DNA of 64,000 nucleotides. Origin: Gammaproteobacteria bacterium UBA4421. Lineage in GTDB: Bacteria; Pseudomonadota; Gammaproteobacteria; Pseudomonadales; Azotimanducaceae. The notes under the pieces were generated by a model that ran no database searches, had not been told where the DNA came from, and saw nothing but the letters and a program-made list of their open reading frames with translations. Positions 34,472 through 43,806 of the stretch are shown piece by piece; the stretch's first letter is position 1; every line of letters starts with the position of its first letter. Made by a program: the position numbers and the translations under genes. The DNA lies in assembly GCA_002389675.1 (NCBI GenBank), contig DGQF01000055.1:70199-134198 (forward strand), in the 5' to 3' direction.

Positions 34472-35287
34472 GTGACTTTAGAAGAATTTGAGACTATCCG
34501 TGTGGAGCGTGAGGGGCCCGTGGATTGGTTGGTACTTAATCGTCCGCAAGCATTGAATTCGATCAACACGCAGATGGTAACGGAGTTGCGACATTATTTT
34601 CATGGGCTATCGGAAAATGCAAGTACGCGCATAGTCGTAATGCGAGGTGAGGGCCGTGCCTTTTGCGCTGGACTGGACATTAAGCAAGCTGGTTCGACAA
34701 CAGATGATGCTGGCCATCGCCCGGTTGGCGGCGGTTGGGGTTTTCAGGGATATTTGGCAGAGGTTTATATCGCCATGCGGCGATGTCCGCAGCCGATTAT
34801 TAGTCTGCTGCATGGACCTGTCTGCGGCGGTGGATTTGCGTTTGCGCTGGCTTCTGATATCCGTATTGCGGCGGAGAGCGTGCGTATGAATGCTGCGTTT
34901 ATTCGCATTGGCCTGTCATCCTGCGATATGGGCACATCCTATTTTTTGCCTCGTCTTGTAGGCACGGCGTTGGCTTCAGAGTTGATGCTAACCGGGCGAT
35001 TTATTAAGGCGCAGCGCGCGTTGGCTACTGGGCTCGTATCCGAGGTTGTTGCTGATGCCGATTTAGGTGCTGCGGCGCTACCGTATCTCGAGGAAATGTT
35101 GACCACTTCGCCGATGGGACTGCGGTTGACTAAGGAGGGCTTGAATATGGCCATTGATGCCAATTCATTGGAGTCTGCGATGGCCATTGAGAATCGTAAT
35201 CAAGTGCTTTGCTCGCGCAGCGAGGATGCCAAGGAAGGGATGAAGGCCTTTCTTGAAAAACGCCCGCCTGTCTATACGGGGCGATAG
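34472..35287 (+). CDS. Enoyl-CoA hydratase/isomerase family protein
   Basis: A 271-residue crotonase. WLVLNRPQALNSIN starts the core, RAFCAGLDIKQAG forms the CoA and oxyanion site, and CGGGFAFALASDIRIAA the second half. The catalytic region reads SSCDMGTSYFLPRLVG. The second Glu of standard hydratases is replaced by an Asp in a CDMG context, a form I recall from EchA-type paralogues of uncertain reaction (possibly isomerase, hydrolase or ring-opening). GTG 34472 is the start, with AAAGGGGA ahead. It is divergent from the Rieske gene, with the KstR-like palindrome between, so both may respond to the same regulator. Confidence 0.87.
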   Translation: MTLEEFETIRVEREGPVDWLVLNRPQALNSINTQMVTELRHYFHGLSENASTRIVVMRGEGRAFCAGLDIKQAGSTTDDAGHRPVGGGWGFQGYLAEVYIAMRRCPQPIISLLHGPVCGGGFAFALASDIRIAAESVRMNAAFIRIGLSSCDMGTSYFLPRLVGTALASELMLTGRFIKAQRALATGLVSEVVADADLGAAALPYLEEMLTTSPMGLRLTKEGLNMAIDANSLESAMAIENRNQVLCSRSEDAKEGMKAFLEKRPPVYTGR

Positions 35288-35535
35288 TCTTTGGTCTTGA
35301 CATGGTCTGGTTATAGCCTAAAAAAGATTGCCGTCGCAATTATGAATGACCGCGGTAATGGCAAGCAGTGTAATTAGACACAGTACCCTGAGCGGGCCCC
35401 ATGCCTAGGCCGTAGCGTGCCTTTGGCCGATGGTGGTCCAGCCACCGGATTCCAAGGAGGGGGTGCACCGCGAACCCGGGCATTGGAGTGTACCTATGAT
35501 CTGGGTTTGCTACGCCTATGGCTAAAGCGCCCATG
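35288..35535. other. Intergenic region between converging genes
   Basis: A gap of 248 bases between the crotonase stop and the acyl-CoA dehydrogenase stop. It contains two small hairpin-forming repeats (GTGT/ACAC near 35370 and GGTGG/CCACC near 35431) but no clear terminator, tRNA or convincing gene. An 86-codon minus-strand frame crosses it but overlaps the dehydrogenase end and has biased, proline/glycine-rich sequence. A small RNA cannot be ruled out. Confidence 0.5.
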
Positions 35536-36720
35536 CTAGTCTGGCAACCCAAGCACTCGTTTGGCGATGATGTTTTGCTGGACTTCATTGGTACCCCCAT
35601 ACACCGTCACAGCGCGATCACGTAGCCAGCTTCGGGTAGATTCTAATTCCTCGACTGAGAATTCATCACCCTCCCAGCCGAGACCGGCAGTGCCGCGCAG
35701 CGTTGACTTCAGCTGCGCACCTTCCTTGGCTAAGGTTGAGCCGACCAGTTTGAAAATTGAAGTTGCTGCCCCGGGTGCGCCGCTCTCTCTGCTCTCATCC
35801 AACACCCGTTGAGAGGTCAGCATTAACGCTCGTTCTTGGATAACTTGAGTTAATACTTGATCGCGTTGGCTATGGTCGGCAATCTTGCCGTCCGCGGTTT
35901 CACCTGAGTATTTCTTGGCGATACTTGCATAAATGTTGAGCGTTGGTTTTTTCTTTTTACCTCGCGAGGTTCTTGCGGAGGCGCCATTTCGCTCGTACTG
36001 AAGCAATCTTTTACCAACCGTCCAGCCCTTATTTAGCGACCCGATGAGATCGTTGCGATCTGCACGGGCGTTATCAAGAAAGGTTTCACAAAACGGCGAA
36101 GAACCCGATATCAGTTTGATTGGTTTGACGGTGACACCCGCCTGTTGCATGGGCAAAAGGATAAAACTGATGCCGTCATGTTTTGGTGCGCTGGGGTCCG
36201 TGCGAACCAGGGCAAACATCCAATTGGCGTGTTGTGCGCCAGAGGTCCAGATTTTCTGTCCATTGATCACAAACTGGTCACCTTCAAGGACGGCTTTTGT
36301 TTGCAGTCCCGCGAGATCAGAACCCGCTCCGGGCTCTGAATAGCCTTGGCACCATTGGGCTTCACCCGTCACAATTTTAGGCAGATGACGTAGCTTTTGA
36401 TCTTCGGTTCCAAATTCTAAAAGGGTCGGCCCAATCATGGCTAAACCCATTCCGGTGGCGGGCGGCAGTGCTTTGATGCGGGCGAGCTCCTGGCTGAGCA
36501 CTTGTGCCTCGGCTTTATTTAACCCTCCGCCGCCATAACTGGCTGGCCAAGTCGGAGCTGTCCATCCCCGGGCTGCTGCCTGGTCGCGCCACTGGTTCGC
36601 ATCGTCGGTTTGATAGATTTCATAAGCGTCTTCAAAATGCACAGCGCCCACGCGCATGCTGGCAGGACAATGAGTCTCCACCCAGTCACGGGCTTCTGCA
36701 CGAAAAATATCGATTGACAT
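35536..36720 (-). CDS. Acyl-CoA dehydrogenase family protein
   Basis: A 394-residue flavoprotein with the three-domain acyl-CoA dehydrogenase fold. The N-terminal helices include APTWPASYGGGGL. The FAD/substrate core has CQGYSEPGAGSDLAGLQTKA and GQKIWTSGAQHANW, and the C-terminal helices end YGGTNEVQQNIIAKRVLGLPD. It introduces a 2,3 double bond into an acyl-CoA. A lysine-rich insertion (SRGKKKKPT, about 248-256) lies between core and C-terminal domain. The style matches FadE proteins used for bulky ring-bearing acyl-CoAs, some of which act as heterotetramers; no partner ACAD is adjacent. The start ATG 36718-36720 is clear. Confidence 0.91.
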   Translation of the reverse strand: MSIDIFRAEARDWVETHCPASMRVGAVHFEDAYEIYQTDDANQWRDQAAARGWTAPTWPASYGGGGLNKAEAQVLSQELARIKALPPATGMGLAMIGPTLLEFGTEDQKLRHLPKIVTGEAQWCQGYSEPGAGSDLAGLQTKAVLEGDQFVINGQKIWTSGAQHANWMFALVRTDPSAPKHDGISFILLPMQQAGVTVKPIKLISGSSPFCETFLDNARADRNDLIGSLNKGWTVGKRLLQYERNGASARTSRGKKKKPTLNIYASIAKKYSGETADGKIADHSQRDQVLTQVIQERALMLTSQRVLDESRESGAPGAATSIFKLVGSTLAKEGAQLKSTLRGTAGLGWEGDEFSVEELESTRSWLRDRAVTVYGGTNEVQQNIIAKRVLGLPD

Positions 36721-36786
36721 CTTTAATACCTTATCGCTGGTTAATGCGGAAAAAGTATACCCGATTGGCAGGTGTCGATGTTGAAA

Positions 36787-37272
36787 CTAAAGGTGATCAG
36801 TAAGTAGGTTGGCGCGCGCCATGAAGCTCGAAACGGTTGTTTCTAAGCGCCATATTTTATGCCTCAGGTCGATGGTCTCCGGAAGATAAGTCGGCGGATC
36901 ACCGGTTAGATTGCGGATGCGGACACTGCAGTCTAGATTCTTGCAGATATAGTTGCCGATTCGGTGTCTGCCCTGTGATCCAGTAACGCCGGTGCTGAAC
37001 ATTGCTGTGCCGCGGCTGCGATAGACATGGTGGCACCAAGAACACATGTGTGTGCGTGCGCGTGCACTTGGATTGAGCATACGTCGAAGTTTTAATCCCC
37101 GTAATTTGTCCTGTACGCTCATGACGACGAATCCGTGATGACCATCGGGGTGAACCCATCCAAAATAATCCAGCACGCCCCAGTCCACGGGGGCTAGGTT
37201 TGGCGCGCCCAGTTTCTGTGCGGTGAGGTTTGGAAACACGGACCGTAAGTCGCGGGTTGAGAGTGGTTTCAG
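36787..37272 (-). CDS. FBP-type treble-clef zinc-finger protein, probable CTG start
   Basis: A 161-residue protein ending in the treble-clef zinc finger of the FBP (EF-G-binding/fusidic-acid-resistance-like) family: CSWC (C77, C80), GNYICKNLDCS (C110, C115) and the RIRNL tail. In this family the finger binds elongation factor G or the ribosome; the bacterial single-domain forms have no proven role. The frame has no ATG before residue 51. An in-frame GTG at 37239 would remove a family-like N-terminus (KPLSTRDLRSVF). CTG at 37270-37272 begins exactly there and has AGGAGT five bases upstream, so I favour CTG initiation. A sequencing or point change from ATG is the alternative. Confidence 0.75.
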   Translation of the reverse strand: MKPLSTRDLRSVFPNLTAQKLGAPNLAPVDWGVLDYFGWVHPDGHHGFVVMSVQDKLRGLKLRRMLNPSARARTHMCSWCHHVYRSRGTAMFSTGVTGSQGRHRIGNYICKNLDCSVRIRNLTGDPPTYLPETIDLRHKIWRLETTVSSFMARANLLTDHL

Positions 37273-37342
37273 CGGTGACTCCTGATTTGTGACACACCCA
37301 GTTTAACGTGACCGGTCGGTATTGCCATTCGCGATGGAACAG

Positions 37343-37362
37343 TAAATAGTAAGCACTATTTA
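37343..37362. promoter_or_regulatory. Inverted repeat before dehydrogenase ribosome site
   Basis: Eight-base arms TAAATAGT and ACTATTTA flank a four-base AAGC spacer. The repeat ends just a few bases before the GGGGAGG ribosome site of the gene at 37378. It could be a repressor operator in the promoter or a small hairpin at the mRNA start. An overlapping TTGCCA at about 37322 is a possible -35 element. Confidence 0.4.
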
Positions 37363-37377
37363 ATCGGGGGAGGTCTT

Positions 37378-38517
37378 ATGAGCAAGATACCGCAAAGCGG
37401 TCTGCAGTTGCAGTCGATGGTGACCAGTTCCGGGCAATTGCAACTGACATTGCGTGAGGTTGCCGTTGCCCCGCCTAGAGAAAACGAAGTGTTGGTTCGG
37501 GTAGAGGCAAGCCCGATTAATCCTTCTGATTTAGGGCTTTTATTGGGAATGGCAGATTTGAGTACCGCGACCCCAGTCGGTAATGGCGATTTGCCCGCGG
37601 TGACAGCCGATATTCCGCCCGCTTTGGTTAAGCACATGTCCGGTCGATTTGATGAATCTATGCCGGTAGGCAATGAAGGGGCGGGAGTGGTGATTGCTGC
37701 GGGTGCCGATCCGCAGGCGCAGGCTCTGCTGGGTCGAACTGTTGCCGTTCTGGGTGGTGCAATGTACAGCCAGTACCGGACTCTCAACGTGCAGCAATGT
37801 TTGTTAATGCATGAGGGAGTCACCCCGAGGGAAAGCGCATCTTGTTTTGTGAATCCTTTGACTGCGTTGGGCATGGTGGAAACGATGCGTGTGGAAGGGT
37901 TCAAAGCTCTGATACATACCGCCGCAGCGTCTAACCTAGGCCAGATGTTACAGAAAATCTGTCTTGCCGACGGGGTGGAGCTGGTAAATATCGTTCGTAA
38001 GCCTGAGCAAGCCCAACTCTTGCGTGATTTGGGTGCAACCTATGTGTGTGATGCCTCTCAAGATTCTTTTAGGCGAGACCTAACCGATGCCATCGCTAAG
38101 ACAGGTGCTTATTTGGCGTTTGACGCCACTGGTGGCGGCGGTTTAGCGGACTCAATTTTAGCGGCGATGGAGGCGGCTGCCATTGCGACCGCTGCGGAAT
38201 ATAGTCGCTATGGATCAACTCAGCACAAGCAAGTTTATATCTACGGAGGACTGGAGCGCTCGGCAACAACATTGCGCCGCAGTTACGGCATGGCTTGGGG
38301 TTTAGGGGGGTGGTTGCTCACGCCGTTTTTACAAAAGGTTGGCCGAGAAAAAGCACAGGCGCTTCGCCAGCGTGTTGCTGACGAGGTGCGTACAACGTTT
38401 GCCAGTAGTTACGCGGCTGAGATCTCTTTGCGCGAAACATTGGATTTGACGACTTTGCGTACTTACGCGAAACAGGCTACGGGAAAAAAATACTTGATAA
38501 ATCCAAACGCAAGTTGA
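37378..38517 (+). CDS. Medium-chain dehydrogenase/quinone reductase family protein
   Basis: A 379-residue zinc-independent MDR protein: GroES-like N-terminal domain with ASPINPSDLGLLLG (about 46-59) and VGNEGAGVVIAAG (about 100-112), then a Rossmann domain. The usual glycine-rich AAGGVG cofactor loop is replaced by TAAASNLGQM. It probably reduces an alpha,beta-unsaturated ketone or acyl thioester with NADPH. Start ATG 37378 has a strong GGGGAGG site. It is divergent from the FBP zinc-finger gene and 53 bases upstream of the DUF3604 lipoprotein gene, with which it may be co-transcribed. Confidence 0.83.
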   Translation: MSKIPQSGLQLQSMVTSSGQLQLTLREVAVAPPRENEVLVRVEASPINPSDLGLLLGMADLSTATPVGNGDLPAVTADIPPALVKHMSGRFDESMPVGNEGAGVVIAAGADPQAQALLGRTVAVLGGAMYSQYRTLNVQQCLLMHEGVTPRESASCFVNPLTALGMVETMRVEGFKALIHTAAASNLGQMLQKICLADGVELVNIVRKPEQAQLLRDLGATYVCDASQDSFRRDLTDAIAKTGAYLAFDATGGGGLADSILAAMEAAAIATAAEYSRYGSTQHKQVYIYGGLERSATTLRRSYGMAWGLGGWLLTPFLQKVGREKAQALRQRVADEVRTTFASSYAAEISLRETLDLTTLRTYAKQATGKKYLINPNAS

Positions 38518-38570
38518 TAAAGCCTCAAGGCGCAAGCTGCTCGTAAAATTTTGCTAATCGGAGAAGACAA

Positions 38571-40460
38571 TTGAATAAAATATTATTAGTCCTTTTTTTT
38601 GTGGCGGCGGTCGGATGCGGGGAGTCTTCGGTTGAAGAGCTCGATACAAAGCCAGGCGAATCGTCAGCCGGGCAGGATGACGCTGCAGTGCCGCTGCCTT
38701 TGCGTAATGAGCAGCGTAATGCTTATTTTGGAGATACGCATGTGCATACGGTACTGTCGTTTGATGCGTATCTGATGGGTACGCGTGGGACGCCGGACGA
38801 CGCTTATGAGTTTGCAAAAGGAGCGGAAATAGCACATGCCTCAGGTTTTAGGATGCGGATGCAAAAACCCCTCGATTTTTTGGCGGTCTCTGATCATGGG
38901 TTTTATCTCGGCATGATGCGGGCCTTGGGTGAGGCACAAGGCGCATATGCAGAGCATCGCTTTGCACCGGTTGTAGCCAGCGCGACCACGGCCGCAACAT
39001 CCGCGTCAGCGTTTGCAACGTTGCTTGATCACCTGCAGGCCCGTGTGCCTGGTGAAGTCGATGATTTGGATGACCGTGACGTTGCCCGCAGCGCCTGGCA
39101 GGAGATTATCGAGTCGGCGCAGCGGCACAATGATCCGGGACGCTTCACCACGTTTATCGCCTATGAGTACACCACGTCAGGCCCCGAATTTGAAAATCTC
39201 CACCGTAACGTTATTTTTCGCGACCATAATGTGCCGGAACAGGTGTTCTCTCGGCTAGATTCGGTCAACCCGGAGGATTTGTGGGATTGGATGGACACTA
39301 ATCGATCGCGCGGACAAGATGCGATAGCGATACCGCATAATTCCAATGGCTCTGATGGATGGATGTTCGCAAAAACCAAATTCAACAGCGATGAGCCCTT
39401 TGATGCAGCTTATGTGCAGCAGCGCATGCGTAATGAGCCGCTTGTAGAGAATACGCAGGTCAAAGGCACCTCTGACACCCATCCATTGCTTTCGCCTAAT
39501 GATGAGTGGGCTAATTTTGAAATCATGCCGTTGCGTATTGCCAGTGCTCTGCCCTCTTCGCCATCGGGCAGCTATGTGCGAGAGGCCTATTTGAATGGCC
39601 TGTTGATGGAGCAGGAGAGTGGTATTAACCCGTATAAATTTGGCGTGATTGGTGCCTCTGATACTCACAATGCAGCGGGATCGTTTGAAGAAAATAATTA
39701 TTGGAGTAAAACCGGGTTGATGGACATTGGGCCCGAGCTGCGAGGTTCGGTGCCGTTGCCAGATTCTTCGGCTGATGATCCGCAGTATGCAAGTTCAGCT
39801 GCCGCATTTTGGGGGGCATCAGGATTGGCTGGGGTTTGGGCGGAGTCCAATACCAGAGACGATCTGTTTGATGCTTTTCGCCGCAAAGAGACGTTCAGTA
39901 CCAGCGGACCCCATATTAAAGTACGTTTTTTTGCGGGTTATGATCTGGATCAAAGCTTAATTAACGACCCGGATGCGATAGCCAAAGCGTATGCACAAGG
40001 GGTCCCGATGGGATCGGATCTGATGGCTGACGCAGGGCGCAGTCCTGCGTTTTATCTTTGGGCCAGCCGTGACCCCGACACCTACAGTTTGCAGCGATTG
40101 CAGATTGTTAAAGGATGGGTTGAAAACGGGGAAGCGAAAGAAGCTGTTATTGACGTTGCGTGTTCAGATGGTTTAGCCGTTGATCCTGCGACAAAGCGCT
40201 GTCCAAACAACGGGGCCAGCGTCGATCTGAGTGATTGTTCCGTGACTGCGGGTGTTGGCGATGCAGAGTTAGTCTCGGTCTGGCAGGACCCTGATTTTGA
40301 TCCCCAGCAACGGGCCTTTTACTACGCGCGGGTGTTAGAGAACCCCAGCTGTCGCTGGTCGACTTATGATGCCATCCGTGCGGGGGTGTCTCCTCGCCTT
40401 GATATGCAGGCAACGCTTCAAGATCGTGCGTGGTCCTCACCCATTTGGTACATGCCCTAG
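38571..40460 (+). CDS. DUF3604 lipoprotein
   Basis: A 629-residue exported protein. The N-terminus ([20 protein letters not shown]) is a lipoprotein signal with Cys16 as the lipid site. The mature part is the DUF3604 domain: [15 protein letters not shown] and LAVSDHGF near the start resemble the metal-binding His/Asp motifs of PHP-type phosphoesterases, followed by [10 protein letters not shown] in the middle. A metal-dependent hydrolase in the periplasm is likely, but no reaction is established to my knowledge. Cysteines near residues 530-560 could form disulfides. The start is TTG 38571 with GGAGAAG ahead. Such genes are common in marine gammaproteobacteria that degrade lipids or steroids (memory, not checked). 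Confidence 0.87.
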   Translation: MNKILLVLFFVAAVGCGESSVEELDTKPGESSAGQDDAAVPLPLRNEQRNAYFGDTHVHTVLSFDAYLMGTRGTPDDAYEFAKGAEIAHASGFRMRMQKPLDFLAVSDHGFYLGMMRALGEAQGAYAEHRFAPVVASATTAATSASAFATLLDHLQARVPGEVDDLDDRDVARSAWQEIIESAQRHNDPGRFTTFIAYEYTTSGPEFENLHRNVIFRDHNVPEQVFSRLDSVNPEDLWDWMDTNRSRGQDAIAIPHNSNGSDGWMFAKTKFNSDEPFDAAYVQQRMRNEPLVENTQVKGTSDTHPLLSPNDEWANFEIMPLRIASALPSSPSGSYVREAYLNGLLMEQESGINPYKFGVIGASDTHNAAGSFEENNYWSKTGLMDIGPELRGSVPLPDSSADDPQYASSAAAFWGASGLAGVWAESNTRDDLFDAFRRKETFSTSGPHIKVRFFAGYDLDQSLINDPDAIAKAYAQGVPMGSDLMADAGRSPAFYLWASRDPDTYSLQRLQIVKGWVENGEAKEAVIDVACSDGLAVDPATKRCPNNGASVDLSDCSVTAGVGDAELVSVWQDPDFDPQQRAFYYARVLENPSCRWSTYDAIRAGVSPRLDMQATLQDRAWSSPIWYMP

Positions 40461-40467
40461 GCTGCTT

Positions 40468-41457
40468 TTAGAGTGATGCGCAGGCCTTTTTGGCGATGGT
40501 ATAAGAATTGACGCGGGCCTGGTGGTCGTAGATCTGGCTGACGACCACCAGTTCATCAGCGCCGGTTTGTTTAACAAATTTGCTGACCTGCTCGTTGACC
40601 TGAGCCTCGGTGCCAACAGCGGATGCGCTGCTGACTTGGCTCAGCATTTGTTTGTCTTGTGCAGTGAGATTGTCCTCGAAGTTGGCTTGTGGCGGAGGTA
40701 GTTTGCCGGGATTGCCCAGCCGAAGGTTGATAAAAGCCCGCAAGCTGGAGGAACGAAGATAATGCGCTTCTGCCTCACTGTCTGCTGCGCAGATGTTGTA
40801 TCCCAAGATGACATAGGGTTCGGACAGTTGCTCGGACGGCTCAAATTGTTGCCGATAAATATCAAGGGCCTGCGTCATGGCCGCCGGAGCAAAGTGTGCT
40901 GCGAAGGCGAAAGGCAGTCCGAGAATTGCTGCCAGTTGCGCGCCGAATAAACTGGAGCCCAGGATATACAGGGGCACGTTAGAGCCATGACCGGGAACTG
41001 CACAAACCCGTTGTTGTGGTCCGGCAGCTTTTAGGTATTCGCGCAATTCGATGACGTCGCGCGGGAAGTTGTTGGGGTCGCTTTGCAGGGTTCTGCGCAA
41101 TGCTTGCGCAGTGGCTCCGTCGGTGCCGGGTGCGCGCCCGAGGCCTAAATCGATCCGTCCCGGAAACAACGCATCCAAGGTGCCAAACTGTTCGGCGACC
41201 ATTAGGGGGGCGTGGTTGGGCAGCATGATGCCGCCGGAGCCCACGCGGATTGTCGAGGTGCCCGCGGCCACGTGACCGATCACCACTGGAGTTGCCGCGC
41301 TGGCGATGCCCCGCATATTGTGGTGTTCAGCTAGCCAATATCGGTGGTAACCCAACTGTTCGGCATGTTGAGCAAGATTGAGCGAGTTGGACAAAGCCTC
41401 CGCTGCAGTATGCCCTTCGGTGATGGGTGATAAGTCGAGAACAGACAGGACGGTCAT
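40468..41457 (-). CDS. LLM-class flavin-dependent oxidoreductase
   Basis: A 329-residue luciferase-like TIM-barrel protein of the short alkanal-monooxygenase-like (MsnO8/YhbW) group: [34 protein letters not shown] (about 38-54), [41 protein letters not shown]. This branch usually uses FMNH2 and O2, unlike the two F420-type proteins elsewhere in the window. The substrate is unknown. It converges with the DUF3604 gene, 7 bases apart, and is divergent from the nitroreductase gene across a 68-base gap that contains both promoters. Confidence 0.89.
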   Translation of the reverse strand: MTVLSVLDLSPITEGHTAAEALSNSLNLAQHAEQLGYHRYWLAEHHNMRGIASAATPVVIGHVAAGTSTIRVGSGGIMLPNHAPLMVAEQFGTLDALFPGRIDLGLGRAPGTDGATAQALRRTLQSDPNNFPRDVIELREYLKAAGPQQRVCAVPGHGSNVPLYILGSSLFGAQLAAILGLPFAFAAHFAPAAMTQALDIYRQQFEPSEQLSEPYVILGYNICAADSEAEAHYLRSSSLRAFINLRLGNPGKLPPPQANFEDNLTAQDKQMLSQVSSASAVGTEAQVNEQVSKFVKQTGADELVVVSQIYDHQARVNSYTIAKKACASL

Positions 41458-41525
41458 GGTTTGCTTTCTGTGGTCTTAGACCTGACCATTGTAGGCGCTA
41501 TTGGACAGGATAAAAGGGGCAAATC

Positions 41526-42161
41526 ATGTTGCCGGACAATGAATTAGATTGGGTCGATGAGGTTTTGAGCACGGCACGGTCGGTTCGCCGTAAACTGGAT
41601 TTTGATCGCGCCATAGAGCGCGGCGTGTTGTTGGACTGTATCGATGTTGCGGTGCAGGCACCAACAGGCATTCCCGAGGAGTCCTGGCGCTTTGTGGTAG
41701 TAGACGATTTGCGGCAAAAAAAAGCCATTGCCGAGCAATATCATGAGCAACTGGTGAATGTGCTTAAGTCGAGAGATCTGCCCATGAAACCTACACATAA
41801 AGCGCTGGTAGACCGATTGCACGAGATACCCGCAATGATTTTTGTCTGCGTAGACGGTGAGCCAAATGAGGATAGTATCGGCTCTCATGTGGCTTATTAT
41901 GGTTCGGTCTTGCCTGCGGCCTGGTCGTTAATGTTAGCGCTGCGCGCCCGGGGAATCGGCGCGACCTGGACAACCTTGCTGTCGGCATGCCAGCCGCAAA
42001 TCAGGGAGATTTTGGGTATGCCCCGAGGTACGATACAAACCATTATGCTGCCAGTGGGATATACCAAGGGTGCTGTCCTGAAGCGGGCGCAGCGTCGACC
42101 AGCAGAGCAGGTGACGTTTTGGAACACTTGGGGAACATTAAAACAGAGGAGTTTGAAGTAA
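41526..42161 (+). CDS. Nitroreductase family flavoprotein
   Basis: A 211-residue FMN-binding protein of the nitroreductase fold: RSVRRKLDFD near the N-terminus (FMN phosphate), AVQAPTGIPEESWRFVVV for the flavin ring, and GIGATWTTLL with LPVGYTKG near the end. Members reduce nitro groups, quinones, enones or flavins, or oxidise ring bonds. Start ATG 41526 has AGGGG ahead. Its stop and the next start overlap in a TAATG (one shared base), so translation of the NTF2-fold partner is coupled. A flavin enzyme with an NTF2-fold partner is repeated nearby on the opposite strand. Confidence 0.88.
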   Translation: MLPDNELDWVDEVLSTARSVRRKLDFDRAIERGVLLDCIDVAVQAPTGIPEESWRFVVVDDLRQKKAIAEQYHEQLVNVLKSRDLPMKPTHKALVDRLHEIPAMIFVCVDGEPNEDSIGSHVAYYGSVLPAAWSLMLALRARGIGATWTTLLSACQPQIREILGMPRGTIQTIMLPVGYTKGAVLKRAQRRPAEQVTFWNTWGTLKQRSLK

Positions 42162-42589
42162 TGGGAGATATAACTGCAGATCGAATTGCCGTTCAGGATG
42201 TCATGTCACGCTACGCGGCAGGGGTTGATGATCGAGATTTAGGGCTTTATAGAAGCTGTTTTGCTGATGACGTTGAGGTCGTCGGTTTTGGTGCAGAAAC
42301 CTTTAGAGGCGGAGATGAGTGGACGGCATATGTGGATCAAGCTTTGCAGGCTTATGGAGCGACTCAGCATATGCTGTCGCCGGTTTATGCGACGATTGAG
42401 GGCGACGAGGCAAATGCGCGAACCGATGTACAGGCGCTGCATTATATGAAGGCCAGTGAAGGTACAACGCTAACCCTTTGGGCAACTTATTTTACTAAAA
42501 TGCGCCGAATAGACGGACATTGGAAAATTGTTCGCCATGAATTGGTCAGCCGCGGCACTAAGATAGAACCGCCGCCGCCAAGCGTTTAG
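42161..42589 (+). CDS. NTF2/SnoaL-like protein coupled to nitroreductase
   Basis: A 142-residue cone-fold protein: DRIAVQDVMSRYAAGVDDRD opening, SCFADDVEVVGFG, and a C-terminal strand with MRRIDGHWKIVRHE. SnoaL-like members catalyse ring closures, dehydrations or isomerisations with few conserved residues. ATG 42161 overlaps the upstream stop by one base and GAGGAG lies nine bases ahead; the longer frame upstream only repeats nitroreductase sequence. The close coupling suggests it acts on the nitroreductase product or forms a complex with it (inference). It ends two bases from the convergent flavin monooxygenase gene. Confidence 0.82.
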   Translation: MGDITADRIAVQDVMSRYAAGVDDRDLGLYRSCFADDVEVVGFGAETFRGGDEWTAYVDQALQAYGATQHMLSPVYATIEGDEANARTDVQALHYMKASEGTTLTLWATYFTKMRRIDGHWKIVRHELVSRGTKIEPPPPSV

Positions 42590-42591
42590 CG

Positions 42592-43806
42592 TTATTTAGG
42601 CGCCGGCCCGCCCTGTCCGGTGAATTCAGGGTCTGGCTCATTGCCTAAGAATATGCTGCCCAAGTCTTGATACAGTGGATGTGAGACCCATCTGTGGGTC
42701 GCGCAGCCGTGGGCGTCACGCAGCTTTCGCTCCAAAGGACTGTGAGAGCGCATTGCGCTTGTCCCGGCCGCATTGTGCAGGCTGTCTACCAATTGCATAC
42801 AAATATTTGCGCCATGTGTGCAGGCCAAGCGCGCATTAATGGTGGTTTCAGCGCCGGGTGCCGGCGCGCCTGCATTCAGTTCGTCTTCGACATCTTGCAT
42901 AGCTTGCAACACATAAGTGCGAACCGCTCGATAGTTGGCCATGGCTTCGCCCATGCGGTAGGCTGCGATCGGACGTTTGGCCAGTGAGCTGGTTGACATC
43001 ATCGGGATCTTATTTTGTGCAAGATCTGCAAATGCCTCGAGCATGCCTTTCGCCACACCCAACGCCACGGCGACTTTGTTAAAGGATAACCTCAGCGGCA
43101 CCGGCATGCGAAATACTGGATTGTCATAGTGTGCAGGCGTCCGCATCAGGTCGACACCCAAAAATCGCGGTTCCACATAAGCGCCGTCTGCTTTGACATC
43201 GTTGCTTCCCGAACCGCGCAATCCTGCGACGTCCCAAGTATCTATGATTTCCCACTGATCACGATGCATCATCCACAGTTTCATGATGGGATTGCCGTCT
43301 TCACCACGCTCGGGTTCATCACCGTTCATCAATGGTGCGGCCATAAAACACCAAGTTGCATTATGACAACCACTGATGAAAGTTGATTGACCCCATACGC
43401 GCACGCCGCCATCTTCGGTGCGTTCTGCACGAGGTGGAATGGAACCGGGGCCGCCGCCGCCGCACATTACAACGTTTGGGTTGTCGATATACACTTCTTT
43501 TGCGAGCTCTGGATCCATCCCGCCGGCGGCCATGGCATTGATCTCAGATCCCAACATGACGTTCCACGCAACGGAGGCATCAATCGCGGCGATGCTCTCG
43601 AGTATTTTTATGGTGTCCAGGCTACTGGCGTCTTCGCCGCCTAATGCTTTGGGTAGTGTAAAACGAAAGAATCCTTCATCTATCAGCCGTTCAACAATAC
43701 TGTCTGGGAGTTTTCTGATTTTCTGCGCGGCATCTCCGCCTGCAGCAATTTCATCTCTCATACTTTCGATCTTGTCGAGGCGCTTTTCTAATAGTTCTGC
43801 GTGCAC
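42592..43806 (-). CDS. Flavin-dependent monooxygenase, acyl-CoA dehydrogenase fold (HsaA-like)
   Basis: A 404-residue protein with the acyl-CoA dehydrogenase fold but the sequence style of group D two-component monooxygenases (HsaA, HpaB/DszC-like): LIDEGFFRFTLPKALGGEDAS, SVAWNVMLGSEINAMAAGG, STFISGCHNATWCFMAAP, WDVAGLRGSGSNDV and a C-terminal HNAAGTSAMRSHSPLERKLRDAHG with conserved His and Arg. Such enzymes take reduced flavin from a separate reductase and hydroxylate aromatic or cyclic compounds; HsaA does this in steroid ring degradation. No flavin reductase is adjacent. GTG 43804-43806 overlaps the upstream stop by one base (TAGTG), so it is translated with the NTF2-fold protein. Confidence 0.85.
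   Translation of the reverse strand: MHAELLEKRLDKIESMRDEIAAGGDAAQKIRKLPDSIVERLIDEGFFRFTLPKALGGEDASSLDTIKILESIAAIDASVAWNVMLGSEINAMAAGGMDPELAKEVYIDNPNVVMCGGGGPGSIPPRAERTEDGGVRVWGQSTFISGCHNATWCFMAAPLMNGDEPERGEDGNPIMKLWMMHRDQWEIIDTWDVAGLRGSGSNDVKADGAYVEPRFLGVDLMRTPAHYDNPVFRMPVPLRLSFNKVAVALGVAKGMLEAFADLAQNKIPMMSTSSLAKRPIAAYRMGEAMANYRAVRTYVLQAMQDVEDELNAGAPAPGAETTINARLACTHGANICMQLVDSLHNAAGTSAMRSHSPLERKLRDAHGCATHRWVSHPLYQDLGSIFLGNEPDPEFTGQGGPAPK

Noticed and set aside
35340..35600. An 86-codon minus-strand open frame after the acyl-CoA dehydrogenase
   Set aside because: It overlaps the end of the dehydrogenase in another frame, has no ribosome site, and its protein looks like random translation.
36899..37297. 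A 132-codon frame with an ATG covering the FBP zinc-finger gene start
   Set aside because: It lies in another frame of the same strand and destroys the Cys-x2-Cys and CKNLDCS motifs that identify the real protein.
37310..37317. GACCGGTC palindrome upstream of the MDR gene as a repressor site
   Set aside because: Only eight bases pair and the flanks do not extend the symmetry, so it is too short to support a claim.
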